Of a stretch of 11,840 nucleotides of DNA, positions 1 to 6,474 are shown one piece after another (within the stretch, counting starts at the first letter, position 1; every line of letters begins with the position of its first letter). The stretch is from assembly GCA_013813675.1 (NCBI GenBank), contig JACCRH010000021.1:1-11840 (forward strand), read 5' to 3'. The stretch comes from Gemmatimonadales bacterium (GTDB taxonomy: Bacteria; Gemmatimonadota; Gemmatimonadetes; Gemmatimonadales; GWC2-71-9). Made by a program: the position numbers and the translations under genes. The notes under the pieces were generated by a model that made no database searches, was not told the origin of the DNA, and worked only from the letters and a program-made list of their open reading frames with translations.

Positions 1-50
1 GGCCCGGGGGAGGCTGGGGTTGGCGGGGCTTGGCCAGCCTCCCCCGGGCC
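1..50. repeat. Perfect 17-bp inverted repeat at window edge
   Basis: Bases 1-17 and 34-50 are exact reverse complements (arm GGCCCGGGGGAGGCTGG), separated by a 16-base G-rich loop. The hairpin would be very stable in RNA. No T-run follows the right arm, so it is not a canonical intrinsic terminator in the + direction. It may be a terminator-like structure for a gene lying upstream of the window, or a palindromic intergenic repeat. The arms may extend left beyond base 1, which cannot be seen. Confidence 0.7.
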
Positions 51-141
51 CTCGGTTCGCTCACGGGAGCTCGGAAGCCTGTTCCTGGAGTCGGGCCTGG
101 GGAGTTGCCGTCTGCTCTCGCGGTGCGCACTGGAAAGGCCC

Positions 142-217
142 TGTTAAAGGCCCCAGGTACGTGTTATCTGGTCCAGCGTAAACCATTAAATAGTAATCAC
201 TTATGTAGCATTCGCGG
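142..217 (+). promoter_or_regulatory. A+T-rich island, probable promoter region of the LysM gene
   Basis: Bases 51-295 contain no convincing gene. Within them, roughly 142-212 is clearly richer in A+T than anything nearby and holds several weak minus-10-like hexamers: TTATCT at 164-169 with TGTTAA 16 bases upstream, TTATGT at 201-206, and TAGCAT at 206-211. An 8-base direct repeat AAAGGCCC occurs at 134-141 and 146-153. No single sigma-70 promoter stands out, so this marks a likely promoter zone and not a mapped site. The segment TAGCATTCGCGG (206-217) resembles TACATTGCGG upstream of the epimerase gene. Confidence 0.3.
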
Positions 218-295
218 ACCACTGCCGCCGATGGCGTTGGTTTTGCTCGGGTTCGCCCTGAACCGTCGCGAAGTCCGTTCTTCCGGGAGATCCCG

Positions 296-1513
296 ATGCA
301 GCGCACGTTCCGTTGGTCTTGGCTGGGCGCGATCGCGCTGGCCGCCGGCCCCAACCTGGCCGCCGCGCAAGACAGCTCTACCCCGAGCCATACCGTCCGT
401 GAGGGCGATACGCTGTGGGATCTGGCCCGCCAGTACCGCGGTGATCCGTTCCTGTGGCCCGACATCTACCGGATGAACACCGGTGTGGTCGAGGATCCGC
501 ACTGGATCTATCCGGGAGAGACGCTTCGGCTCTCCGGCGGCGAAGCGGTCGCGTCGGTGCCGGCCCAGGACACCCCCGCGCCGGACGGCAGCACCCTTGC
601 CAACGCCGACAGCAGCCCGGCGCCCCAGGCCGCTCCGGTGGCCGACCGGGTGGCCGAGTCCCCCACCGCGGGCACCGAAGCCGCGGAGCAGGAGGAGACT
701 CCGGCGAGCCTGGTAGCGCTCACCACGCCGGATCCCGATGCGGAGGAGTCCGCGCCGCTCTTCGGTCCCCGCCCGGGCGACAAGATGCACGAAACTCTCA
801 AGGCCTACACCGACCAACCGTATCGCGCGCTCCGCCGGAGCGAGTTCTACTCCTCGGGCTTCCTGACCGAGAATCAGAAGCTGCCGTTCGGCAAAGTGCT
901 GGGCCCGGTGACCCCGCCGCAGATCCGCGCCTTGGCTCGGAACACCAACGCGATGCCGTACGCGACCATCGCAGTCTCCGCCCCGAAGGGCGCCAGCTAT
1001 CAGGTGGGCGACACCCTGTTGGTGGTCCAGATCGGCCGGGAAATGCGCCACTTCGGCGACGTGGTCGTCCCCAGCGGCATGGTCCAGATCACCGATACGG
1101 CGAGCGGGAAGTACCTGGCGAGGGTCGTGGCGGTGTACGGTCCCATCCGCGCCGGGCAGAGCGTGCTTCCGCTCGAGAAGTTCAGTGAGACCGGCAGCGC
1201 CAAGGCCACTCCGGTGAGCAACGGCGTCCGCGCCACCCTGCTCGGCGGCTCCGGGCGGCAGGACCTGAAGGTTCCGCAGATGGTCGTGTTCCTCGACAAG
1301 GGCCGGAGGGACGGCGTCGCCCCCGGTGATCTGTTCGAGGTCCGGCGGCGCCCGGAGCGGCTCAGCGACGGCTCGGTCCGGATCGACGAGGTGCTGGCCA
1401 CGCTGCAGGTAGTGCACGTCCGCGAACGGTCGGCCACGGCCCGTCTGCTCACCGTTGTGCTGCCCGATATCGTCCCCGGCAGCGAAGCGCACCAGGTAGC
1501 CAAGCTGCCGTAA
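296..1513 (+). CDS. Secreted LysM-domain protein
   Basis: Predicted 405-residue exported protein that probably binds peptidoglycan in the periplasm. Residues 1-24 look like a signal peptide (hydrophobic core, then LAAA before QD). A LysM domain occupies about 32-79, with the typical HTVREGDTLWDLA opening and a YPGETLRL ending. An Ala/Pro-rich linker follows to about 155. The remaining C-terminal 250 residues form a region I cannot assign; it contains segments such as VVFLDKGRRDGVAPGDLFEV that suggest small beta-rich domains. The start is supported by GGGAGA at 285-290, five bases before ATG. The gene seems to be its own unit: a hairpin lies 11 bases after its stop, and the next gene is 284 bases away. 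LysM binds N-acetylglucosamine-containing glycans; the exact role here is unknown. No catalytic domain is visible. Confidence 0.85.
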   Translation: MQRTFRWSWLGAIALAAGPNLAAAQDSSTPSHTVREGDTLWDLARQYRGDPFLWPDIYRMNTGVVEDPHWIYPGETLRLSGGEAVASVPAQDTPAPDGSTLANADSSPAPQAAPVADRVAESPTAGTEAAEQEETPASLVALTTPDPDAEESAPLFGPRPGDKMHETLKAYTDQPYRALRRSEFYSSGFLTENQKLPFGKVLGPVTPPQIRALARNTNAMPYATIAVSAPKGASYQVGDTLLVVQIGREMRHFGDVVVPSGMVQITDTASGKYLARVVAVYGPIRAGQSVLPLEKFSETGSAKATPVSNGVRATLLGGSGRQDLKVPQMVVFLDKGRRDGVAPGDLFEVRRRPERLSDGSVRIDEVLATLQVVHVRERSATARLLTVVLPDIVPGSEAHQVAKLP

Positions 1514-1523
1514 GCCGGGCGGC

Positions 1524-1553
1524 GTGGGAGGTGGGACGGGACCCACCGCCCAC
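1524..1553 (+). terminator. Hairpin after the LysM gene, possible terminator
   Basis: The arms GTGGGAGGTGGG (1524-1535) and CCCACCGCCCAC (1542-1553) pair over 12 positions with one mismatch, around a six-base loop. The hairpin starts 11 bases after the LysM stop codon, the usual place for a terminator. Only a weak pyrimidine stretch (TTCATCC) follows instead of a T-run, so termination efficiency is uncertain. Confidence 0.45.
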
Positions 1554-1554
1554 T

Positions 1555-1632
1555 TCATCCCGGGCGCAGCGAGGGCTTTCTCCACGGTTCGTCAGAGCCG
1601 GGCGAGAAGCTCCCTCGCCGCGCTCGGGATGA
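1555..1632. repeat. Imperfect 21-bp inverted repeat, dispersed-type element
   Basis: The left arm (1555-1575) begins TCATCCCGGGCGCAGCG and the right arm (1612-1632) ends CGCTCGGGATGA; they are reverse complements at 19 of 21 positions. Partial pairing continues inward (CTTTCTC against GAGAAGC). The arm matches 17 of 21 positions of the repeat at 11817-11837 near the window end, so the two belong to one family. Repeats beginning TCATCCCGA are commonly seen between genes in several high-G+C bacteria. No coding signal is apparent inside. It lies between the LysM terminator-like hairpin and the epimerase leader. Confidence 0.7.
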
Positions 1633-1725
1633 AGCAGTTCCTGTCTCCTTGCTCGACACCCCCATCCGCCGCTTGTGGGCCGGTGCGCCGTACTTCCACC
1701 CTACCGTCGAGCCGCCATACCTCCC

Positions 1726-1731
1726 TACATT
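1726..1731 (+). promoter_or_regulatory. Candidate minus-10 element of the envelope operon
   Basis: TACATT lies 50 bases before the mini-ORF start, in the only unstructured part of the 1514-1797 spacer. It fits a minus-10 box moderately well. No good TTGACA-like element is seen 16-18 bases upstream. If it is used, transcription would start near 1738 and give a leader of about 60 bases that includes the mini-ORF. Confidence 0.2.
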
Positions 1732-1780
1732 GCGGGCGGTTCTGCGTCCTCCGCAGCCATCGAAACCCACTGGAGAATAC

Positions 1781-1801
1781 ATGACGGACAGCAGCGAATG
1801 A
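1781..1801 (+). CDS. Six-residue leader mini-ORF overlapping the epimerase start
   Basis: ATG at 1781 is preceded by a good ribosome-binding site (GGAGAA, 1772-1777). It encodes only MTDSSE before TGA at 1799-1801. That TGA overlaps the epimerase ATG (1798-1800) as ATGA, the same coupling arrangement found at later junctions in this operon. The epimerase ATG has no strong Shine-Dalgarno of its own, so ribosomes may reach it by termination-reinitiation. Alternatively, the natural epimerase start was at 1781 and one base has been gained or lost, in nature or by sequencing error. No function is known. Confidence 0.35.
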   Translation: MTDSSE

Positions 1802-2748
1802 GCGGCCGGGTTCTGGTCACCGGCGGCGCGGGGTTCATCGGGTCCCACATCTCGGAAGCCTACCTGGCCGCGGGCTGGGAGGTGGTGGTGCTGGACGATC
1901 TCTCCCGGGGTCAGCAGCGCAACGTCCCCTCGGGCGCACGCTTCGTCCGCGCCGACGTTCGATCCCCCGAAGCGCGGCAGGTGGTGGCCGAGGGTGGCTT
2001 CACGGTGCTGAACCACCACGCCGCGCAGATCGACGTGCGGGTGTCGGTGGACGAGCCCGCGCTCGATGCGGCGATCAACGTCGTCGGATTGGTGAACCTG
2101 CTGGACGGCGCGGGCGCCGGCGGGGTGCGGCGAGTGGTCTTTGCCAGCAGCGGCGGCGTGGTGTACGGCGATCCGGAGGTGGTGCCGACCCCGGAGACCG
2201 CACCCAAGGCGCCGATCTCGCCCTACGGGGTGAGCAAGCTCGCCGGCGAGTACTACATGCGCGCGCTTGCCGCGCTCCGGGGCTTCGAGGCGGTCGCGAT
2301 GCGCTACGCCAACGTGTTCGGGCCCCGGCAGGACCCCAAGTCGGAGGCGGGGGTGGTCTCGATCTTCGTCTCCCGCCTGCTGGAGAATCGTCCGCTCACC
2401 GTGTTCGGCAACGGCCTGCAGACCCGCGACTACGTGTTTGTCCGGGACGTCGCCCGAGCCAACGTCCTCGCCAGCACGGCCGCCATCCCCGCCGGGTCCG
2501 ACATCGACGACACCGCCATCAACATCGCCACCGGCAAGCAGACCAATGTCCTGGAGCTGGCGGAGCTGGTCGGCAAGGCGATGGGCCAGAAGCCGACGGT
2601 GGAGCTCGCGCCGGCTCGCCCGGGCGAGCTGTTCCGCAGCTCGCTCGACATCGGCAAGGCGCGTCGGGTGTTGGGCTGGAAGCCGGAGTTCGGCTTCGAC
2701 GACGGCCTGCCGCAACTGGTGGACTGGTTCCGGAAGGAGGCTCGATGA
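1798..2748 (+). CDS. NAD-dependent epimerase/dehydratase (GalE-like extended SDR)
   Basis: Predicted 316-residue cytoplasmic enzyme acting on a nucleotide sugar, most likely a UDP-hexose 4-epimerase or relative. A Rossmann NAD-binding motif TGGAGFIGSH spans residues 8-17. Further family signatures are INVVGLVNLL, the serine segment FASSGGVVYGD (S117/S118), and the catalytic pair Y143-x-x-x-K147. The C-terminal part carries the typical RYANVFGPRQ and RDYVFVRDVARA segments. Length is normal for the family. I chose ATG 1798 because the family begins just before the glycine motif; the frame stays open upstream to 1675, but that stretch looks non-coding. Its stop overlaps the tolQ start (ATGA, 2745-2748), so it is translationally tied to the Tol genes and may supply a sugar for lipopolysaccharide or another envelope polymer. 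The exact substrate cannot be read from sequence. Confidence 0.88.
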   Translation: MSGRVLVTGGAGFIGSHISEAYLAAGWEVVVLDDLSRGQQRNVPSGARFVRADVRSPEARQVVAEGGFTVLNHHAAQIDVRVSVDEPALDAAINVVGLVNLLDGAGAGGVRRVVFASSGGVVYGDPEVVPTPETAPKAPISPYGVSKLAGEYYMRALAALRGFEAVAMRYANVFGPRQDPKSEAGVVSIFVSRLLENRPLTVFGNGLQTRDYVFVRDVARANVLASTAAIPAGSDIDDTAINIATGKQTNVLELAELVGKAMGQKPTVELAPARPGELFRSSLDIGKARRVLGWKPEFGFDDGLPQLVDWFRKEAR

Positions 2749-3458
2749 TCCTGCAGGCCGGGGGCGCGATCCCCCGCACTCCGATCGAGCTGGTGCTCAC
2801 CGCCAGCCTCGAGACCAAGATCGTCCTGGTCCTCACGGTGATCTTCTCCCTGGTCTCCTGGTTCATCATCATCCACAAGTGGTGGCAGTTCCGCCGGCTG
2901 AACAAGCAGGCCGACCGCTTCTTCGCCGAGATGGAGCGCACCACACGGCTGCAGGACGCCTATCAGGCCGTGATGAAGCAGCCGCCGTCTCCCTACAACC
3001 GGCTGTTCCGTGAGGCCATGACGTTCTACTCCGAGCTGCGCCCCGGCGCGCTGCGCGAGGAGCGGGGTGCGGACCGGAGCTCGCTCTCCATGACCCAGCT
3101 CGAGGCGCTGAAGATGGTGCTGGGGAAGGAGGTCGCGGCCGAGCGGGATCTGCTGGGCCACTACATCCCCTGGCTCGCGACCATCGGCTCGGTGAGCCCG
3201 CTGCTCGGCCTGATGGGCACCACCATCGGCATCATCAACGCGTTCACCGGGATCGCCACCAAGGGATCGGGCAATCTGGCCGCCGTCGCGCCCGGCGTCG
3301 CGGAAGCGCTGGTGGCCACCTTCGCCGGCCTCGCGGCCGCCATTCCCGCCGTGATCACCTACAACCTTTACGTCAACCGGGTGCGACTGTTCGCCGGCGA
3401 GCTGGAGGGTTTCGCCAATGAGCTGATCGGGACCATGGCGCGGGAAGGCATGTTCTAA
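2745..3458 (+). CDS. tolQ: TolQ/ExbB-type proton channel subunit
   Basis: Inner-membrane motor protein of 237 residues belonging to the MotA/TolQ/ExbB family. With TolR it forms a proton channel that powers the Tol-Pal envelope machine. Three membrane segments are visible at about 24-44, 141-166 and 182-205, with a long cytoplasmic loop between the first two, as expected. The family motif SPLLGLMGTTIGI starts near residue 151, and the pore-lining threonines are kept (T159/T160 and T192). A strong ribosome-binding site, AAGGAGG (2734-2740), sits four bases before ATG, inside the end of the epimerase gene. The context (tolR, TonB/TolA-like, tolB and pal directly downstream) makes TolQ far more likely than ExbB. 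Confidence 0.93.
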   Translation: MILQAGGAIPRTPIELVLTASLETKIVLVLTVIFSLVSWFIIIHKWWQFRRLNKQADRFFAEMERTTRLQDAYQAVMKQPPSPYNRLFREAMTFYSELRPGALREERGADRSSLSMTQLEALKMVLGKEVAAERDLLGHYIPWLATIGSVSPLLGLMGTTIGIINAFTGIATKGSGNLAAVAPGVAEALVATFAGLAAAIPAVITYNLYVNRVRLFAGELEGFANELIGTMAREGMF

Positions 3459-3886
3459 TGGCGGGACTCGGCGGCGGACTCGGTAGCCAGCGCGGCGAGC
3501 TCAATCTCATGGCCGACGTCAACGTCACCTCGCTGGTGGACGTGATGCTGGTGCTACTGATCGTCTTCATGATCACGGCACCGATGATGCAGGGCGGGGT
3601 GGATGTCGAGCTTCCCCGGGCCGAAGCTCGACCTCTCTCGCCCAAGGAAGGCATGGTCGTGTCCGTCAACCGGGACGGCCGCATCTTCGTGGACCAGACC
3701 GAGGTGTCCTTTCGCGACTTCAGGGTGACCTTCCGGTCGCTGGTGGCGACCCGGAAACCGTCCGGCGTGTACCTCCAGGCGGACACCCGGGTGCCCTATG
3801 GCGACGTGGTCCGGGTGCTGGCGGTGATCCGGGGAGCGGGTGTGCAGAACGTGGGTCTGGTCGCTCAGGAGGAAGACCCGTCGTGA
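3458..3886 (+). CDS. tolR: TolR/ExbD-type proton channel subunit
   Basis: Inner-membrane protein of 142 residues that partners TolQ. A short cytoplasmic N-terminus is followed by one membrane helix (about 25-41, SLVDVMLVLLIVFMIT) containing D28, the family's proton-carrying aspartate. A periplasmic domain follows (about 50-140), including the VYLQADTRVPYGDVVRVL stretch typical of ExbD/TolR. Its ATG shares one base with the tolQ stop (TAATG), and GGGAAGG (3442-3448) serves as ribosome-binding site. The stop overlaps the next gene's GTG start. Length is normal for the family. Confidence 0.93.
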   Translation: MAGLGGGLGSQRGELNLMADVNVTSLVDVMLVLLIVFMITAPMMQGGVDVELPRAEARPLSPKEGMVVSVNRDGRIFVDQTEVSFRDFRVTFRSLVATRKPSGVYLQADTRVPYGDVVRVLAVIRGAGVQNVGLVAQEEDPS

Positions 3887-4581
3887 AGCTGCGGGCGCCG
3901 GACCGCGGCGAACGCCGCAACAAGGTGGCGGGAGGTATCGGGACGCTTCTGGTGCACGGGGCCGCGGCGGCCTTCCTCTTCAGTCAGGTGCGCACCTCCA
4001 CCGCCACCCCGCCGGTGTACGCCGTGAACCTGGTGGCGGCGCCGGCCCCCACTGCCCGCAAGCGGATCGCCCGGGAGGCGGTGCCGACGCCGCCGCAGGA
4101 AAAGCCGGCGCCGGTCACGCCCAAGCCGACCCCGCCACCAAAGACACCGCCCAAGCCGGAGCCTAAGCCTCCGGCGCCGACCGACCCCGGCCGGGAGCCT
4201 CCGCCGCCCACCGCCGCGCCCGTCACTCCGGCCAAGGGTGAAACGCCAAGTACCGGCACGGACGTGGCCACGATCAAGACGCCGGGGCTGGAGTTTCCCT
4301 TTCCGGAGTACCTGCGGAACATCGTGAACCAGGTCTACCAGCGATGGGACCGCGACGGTGCCAGGCAGAACAGTTTCGCGGAGATCAGTTTCCTCATTCG
4401 GCGCGACGGCACCGTGCACGACATCCGATTCGTGACCCGGTCCGGAAGCTTCGCCTTCGATCTCGGCGCACAAGGGGCGGTCGAGGCGGCGGGCAACGCT
4501 TCGGCGTTCGGACCGCTGCCCGACGGGTGGGACGCCGATGTCCTTCCAGTGAGCTTCTACTTCAAGCCTGTGACTCAATGA
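3883..4581 (+). CDS. TonB/TolA-type energy transducer of the Tol system
   Basis: Inner-membrane-anchored, periplasm-spanning protein of 232 residues that occupies the tolA position. A basic N-terminus is followed by one membrane helix (about 15-34), a Pro/Lys-rich linker (about 66-116), and a C-terminal domain (about 139-229; FPEYLRNIVNQVYQRWD, then IRRDGTVHDIRFV) of the TonB/TolA C-terminal type. It presumably transmits TolQR energy to TolB and Pal at the outer membrane. It is much shorter than Escherichia coli TolA (421 residues) and has a TonB-like proline linker instead of the long helical domain. The start is GTG, overlapping the tolR stop as GTGA; AGGAGGA at 3867-3873 supports it. Naming it TolA rests on context; by architecture it is TonB-like. 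Confidence 0.85.
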   Translation: MKLRAPDRGERRNKVAGGIGTLLVHGAAAAFLFSQVRTSTATPPVYAVNLVAAPAPTARKRIAREAVPTPPQEKPAPVTPKPTPPPKTPPKPEPKPPAPTDPGREPPPPTAAPVTPAKGETPSTGTDVATIKTPGLEFPFPEYLRNIVNQVYQRWDRDGARQNSFAEISFLIRRDGTVHDIRFVTRSGSFAFDLGAQGAVEAAGNASAFGPLPDGWDADVLPVSFYFKPVTQ

Positions 4582-5891
4582 GAAGACGACTCTTTGCTGC
4601 CCTGCTGATCCCGCTCGCCGCAGTCCCGCTGGCCGCCCAGGACACCACGCGTCGGGAGGGGGTGCGGGTGGGTGTGGAATACTCCGGCGTTCGCCCCGGC
4701 CTGGTGGTGCTGCCCGGCTCGGGATTGGACTCGGTCCGGGCCGTAGTCCGGCGCGACCTCGACTACACCGATCGGTTCGAGATGGTCGGGGGCGATTTCA
4801 CGACGCCGGGCCCGGGCACTACGACCGAGCCAGGCGGATCGGTGAGTTACGGGATCTACAAGACGATGGGGGCGCAGCTCGGCGTGGAGCTGGCGGCGGC
4901 GCCGGGCGGAGTCACCGCGCGGCTGCACGACATCAACCTGCAGAAGGTCCGCAACCAGCAGACGTTCACGCTCCCGCCCGAAGGCGACCCCGGCTATCGG
5001 CTCGAGCTGCACCGCACCGCCGACGAGATCGCCCGCTGGGCCAGCGGCACGCCCGGATTCGCCGCCACTCGTCTCCTGTTCGTCTCCAACGGCCGGATCT
5101 ACCGGATCGATAGTGACGGTGTGGCCGCCACGCCGGTCACCGCGGAGGGCGTGACCTCGCTCTCCCCGGTCTGGTCACCGGACGGCCAGAGCATCGCCTA
5201 CACCCGGCTCGAGGCCGGCCGCGGCGGGGTCATCGTGCAGTCGCTGGCGACTGGGGCGACCACCGTGGCGCCCGGCGCGCAGAGCGCGCTCAACATCACG
5301 CCCGGGTTCGCCCCGAACGGCCGGTTACTGGCGTTTGCCCACTCGGACGAGACCGGCACCGACATTTTTACCTCCAACGTGGCCGACCGCTGCTGCGCGC
5401 AACGCTTGACCGTGGGACGCTACGCTGACAACTTGTCACCAACATTTTCTCCAGATGGGCGCCGCATCGCGTTCGTGTCCACGCGCTCGGGACCGCCCCA
5501 GATCTACGTGATGGCCGTGGACGGTACCGATCAGGAATTGCTGGCGCCGTTCGATTACGGCGCCACCGGCGCGTCGAACGCTCCTGAGTGGTCGCCGGAT
5601 GGGGCCAAAGTCGTATTCCACCGCGACGTCTCGCGGAGCCCGCAAATCTTTCTGGTGGACGTGGCGGGCCGGCGGGTGAGCCAGCTGACCTCGTCGGGCC
5701 GCAACGAAGATCCGACCTGGGCTCCCGACGGTCGCCACATCGCCTTCATCTCTGATCGCAGCGGGCGGCGACAGATCTGGATCATCGACACCGAAACCGG
5801 CCGGGTACGGCAGCTCCAGACGCCAGGAGCGGCCCGGCTTCCTTCGTGGTCCCGGCGGTTGGGCCGGGCCGCGGTCGCCACCAACCCATGA
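4578..5891 (+). CDS. tolB: TolB, periplasmic beta-propeller of Tol-Pal
   Basis: Periplasmic protein of 437 residues that binds Pal and the TolA-like protein. Residues 1-20 form a signal peptide (MRRRLFAALLIPLAAVPLAA, then QD). An N-terminal TolB domain covers about 25-155. A propeller follows, with at least five WD40-like (PD40) repeats: SPVWSPDGQSIAY (W199), TPGFAPNGRLLAF, SPTFSPDGRRIAF, APEWSPDGAKVVF and DPTWAPDGRHIAF, plus a degenerate sixth (LPSWSRRL) at the end. Length is close to the E. coli protein (430). The frame is open upstream to 4344, but ATG 4578 is chosen because it begins the signal peptide and overlaps the previous stop (ATGA). A Cys-Cys pair occurs in the middle of the propeller (DRCCAQRL). 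Confidence 0.94.
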   Translation: MRRRLFAALLIPLAAVPLAAQDTTRREGVRVGVEYSGVRPGLVVLPGSGLDSVRAVVRRDLDYTDRFEMVGGDFTTPGPGTTTEPGGSVSYGIYKTMGAQLGVELAAAPGGVTARLHDINLQKVRNQQTFTLPPEGDPGYRLELHRTADEIARWASGTPGFAATRLLFVSNGRIYRIDSDGVAATPVTAEGVTSLSPVWSPDGQSIAYTRLEAGRGGVIVQSLATGATTVAPGAQSALNITPGFAPNGRLLAFAHSDETGTDIFTSNVADRCCAQRLTVGRYADNLSPTFSPDGRRIAFVSTRSGPPQIYVMAVDGTDQELLAPFDYGATGASNAPEWSPDGAKVVFHRDVSRSPQIFLVDVAGRRVSQLTSSGRNEDPTWAPDGRHIAFISDRSGRRQIWIIDTETGRVRQLQTPGAARLPSWSRRLGRAAVATNP

Positions 5892-5895
5892 ACAC

Positions 5896-5899
5896 GGAG
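5896..5899 (+). promoter_or_regulatory. Ribosome-binding site that decides the pal start
   Basis: Three consecutive in-frame start codons occur here: GTG 5899, ATG 5902 and ATG 5905. GGAG at 5896-5899 overlaps the GTG and is only two bases from the first ATG, but stands five bases from ATG 5905. The last ATG is therefore the best start. It also gives the most ordinary lipoprotein signal peptide. Confidence 0.6.
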
Positions 5900-5904
5900 T
5901 GATG

Positions 5905-6474
5905 ATGCGCGCTTCTTCCCTGATGCTCCTGGCTTCAGCCGTACTCGCCGCTTGCGGCGGGGGTACTCCGCCCGAGGAGCCGGCCCCCGAGCCCGCCCCG
6001 GCCCCGGCGCCCGCGCCGGCCCCGGCCCCCGTCGACGACAGCGCCGAGCGGGAGCGCCTGGAGCAGGAGCGGCTGGCCCGTGAGGCCGCCGAGCGCGCGC
6101 GCGCCCTGGCCGCCGAGCTGGGCACCATGATCAACTTCGAGTTCGACCGGGCCGAGATCCGTCCCGCCGATCAGGGCACGCTGGACCGCAAGGCCGCCAT
6201 GCTGTCCGCCAACTCCGCGGTGCAGCTCCGGATCAGCGGCCACGCCGACGACCGGGGCTCCGACGAGTACAACCTCGCGCTGGGCAACCGCCGCGCCGCC
6301 GCGGCCAAGCGGTACCTGGAGAACAAGGGCGTCGACGCCTCGCGCATCGAGGTGGTCTCCTACGGCGAGGAGCGGCCGCTCAACCCCGGCGCCGACGAAT
6401 CGGCCTACGCCCAAAACCGCCGCGACGAGTTCGAGATCACGGCGGGCGGCGACAACCTCGTCGCGCCGCAGTGA
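5905..6474 (+). CDS. pal: Pal, peptidoglycan-associated outer-membrane lipoprotein
   Basis: Lipoprotein of 189 residues that tethers the outer membrane to peptidoglycan and binds TolB. The lipobox is LAAC with the lipidated cysteine at C17. A Pro-Ala repeat linker (about 26-43), encoded by a GCCCCG-like tandem stretch, leads into a charged helix (about 46-72). An OmpA-type domain follows (about 76-178). The residues known in this family to hold diaminopimelate are present: D115 in SGHADDRG and R130 in LGNRRA, at the conserved spacing of 15. The later NRRDEFEI motif is also present. It lies 13 bases after tolB, and its stop overlaps the cpoB start as GTGA. In frame, the gene could begin at 5899 or 5902 instead, which would add only two or one residues. 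Confidence 0.94.
   Translation: MRASSLMLLASAVLAACGGGTPPEEPAPEPAPAPAPAPAPAPVDDSAERERLEQERLAREAAERARALAAELGTMINFEFDRAEIRPADQGTLDRKAAMLSANSAVQLRISGHADDRGSDEYNLALGNRRAAAAKRYLENKGVDASRIEVVSYGEERPLNPGADESAYAQNRRDEFEITAGGDNLVAPQ

Noticed and set aside
6..33. Possible G-quadruplex
   Set aside because: Only three runs of four or more G are present on the + strand; the palindrome explains the region better.
30..476. Open frame on the + strand across the first inverted repeat
   Set aside because: Runs through a palindrome and a promoter-like island, overlaps the LysM start in another frame, and has no motif.
197..1585. Long minus-strand open frame opposite the LysM gene
   Set aside because: Its predicted protein is Arg/Gly/His-rich with no recognisable motif, as expected of the shadow of a G+C-rich gene; the + strand has a signal peptide and LysM domain.
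1524..1784. Small + strand open frame in the spacer
   Set aside because: It runs across both inverted repeats and has no ribosome-binding site or motif.
1675..1797. Longer N-terminus for the epimerase
   Set aside because: The added 41 residues resemble no SDR protein, and the glycine-rich motif normally starts within about 10 residues of the first Met.
4344..4577. Longer N-terminus for TolB
   Set aside because: It would lie wholly inside the TonB/TolA-like gene and bury the signal peptide; ATG 4578 fits the overlap pattern.
5983..6036. Pro-Ala codon tandem in pal as a CRISPR or mobile repeat
   Set aside because: It is in frame and encodes the usual flexible linker of Pal lipoproteins.
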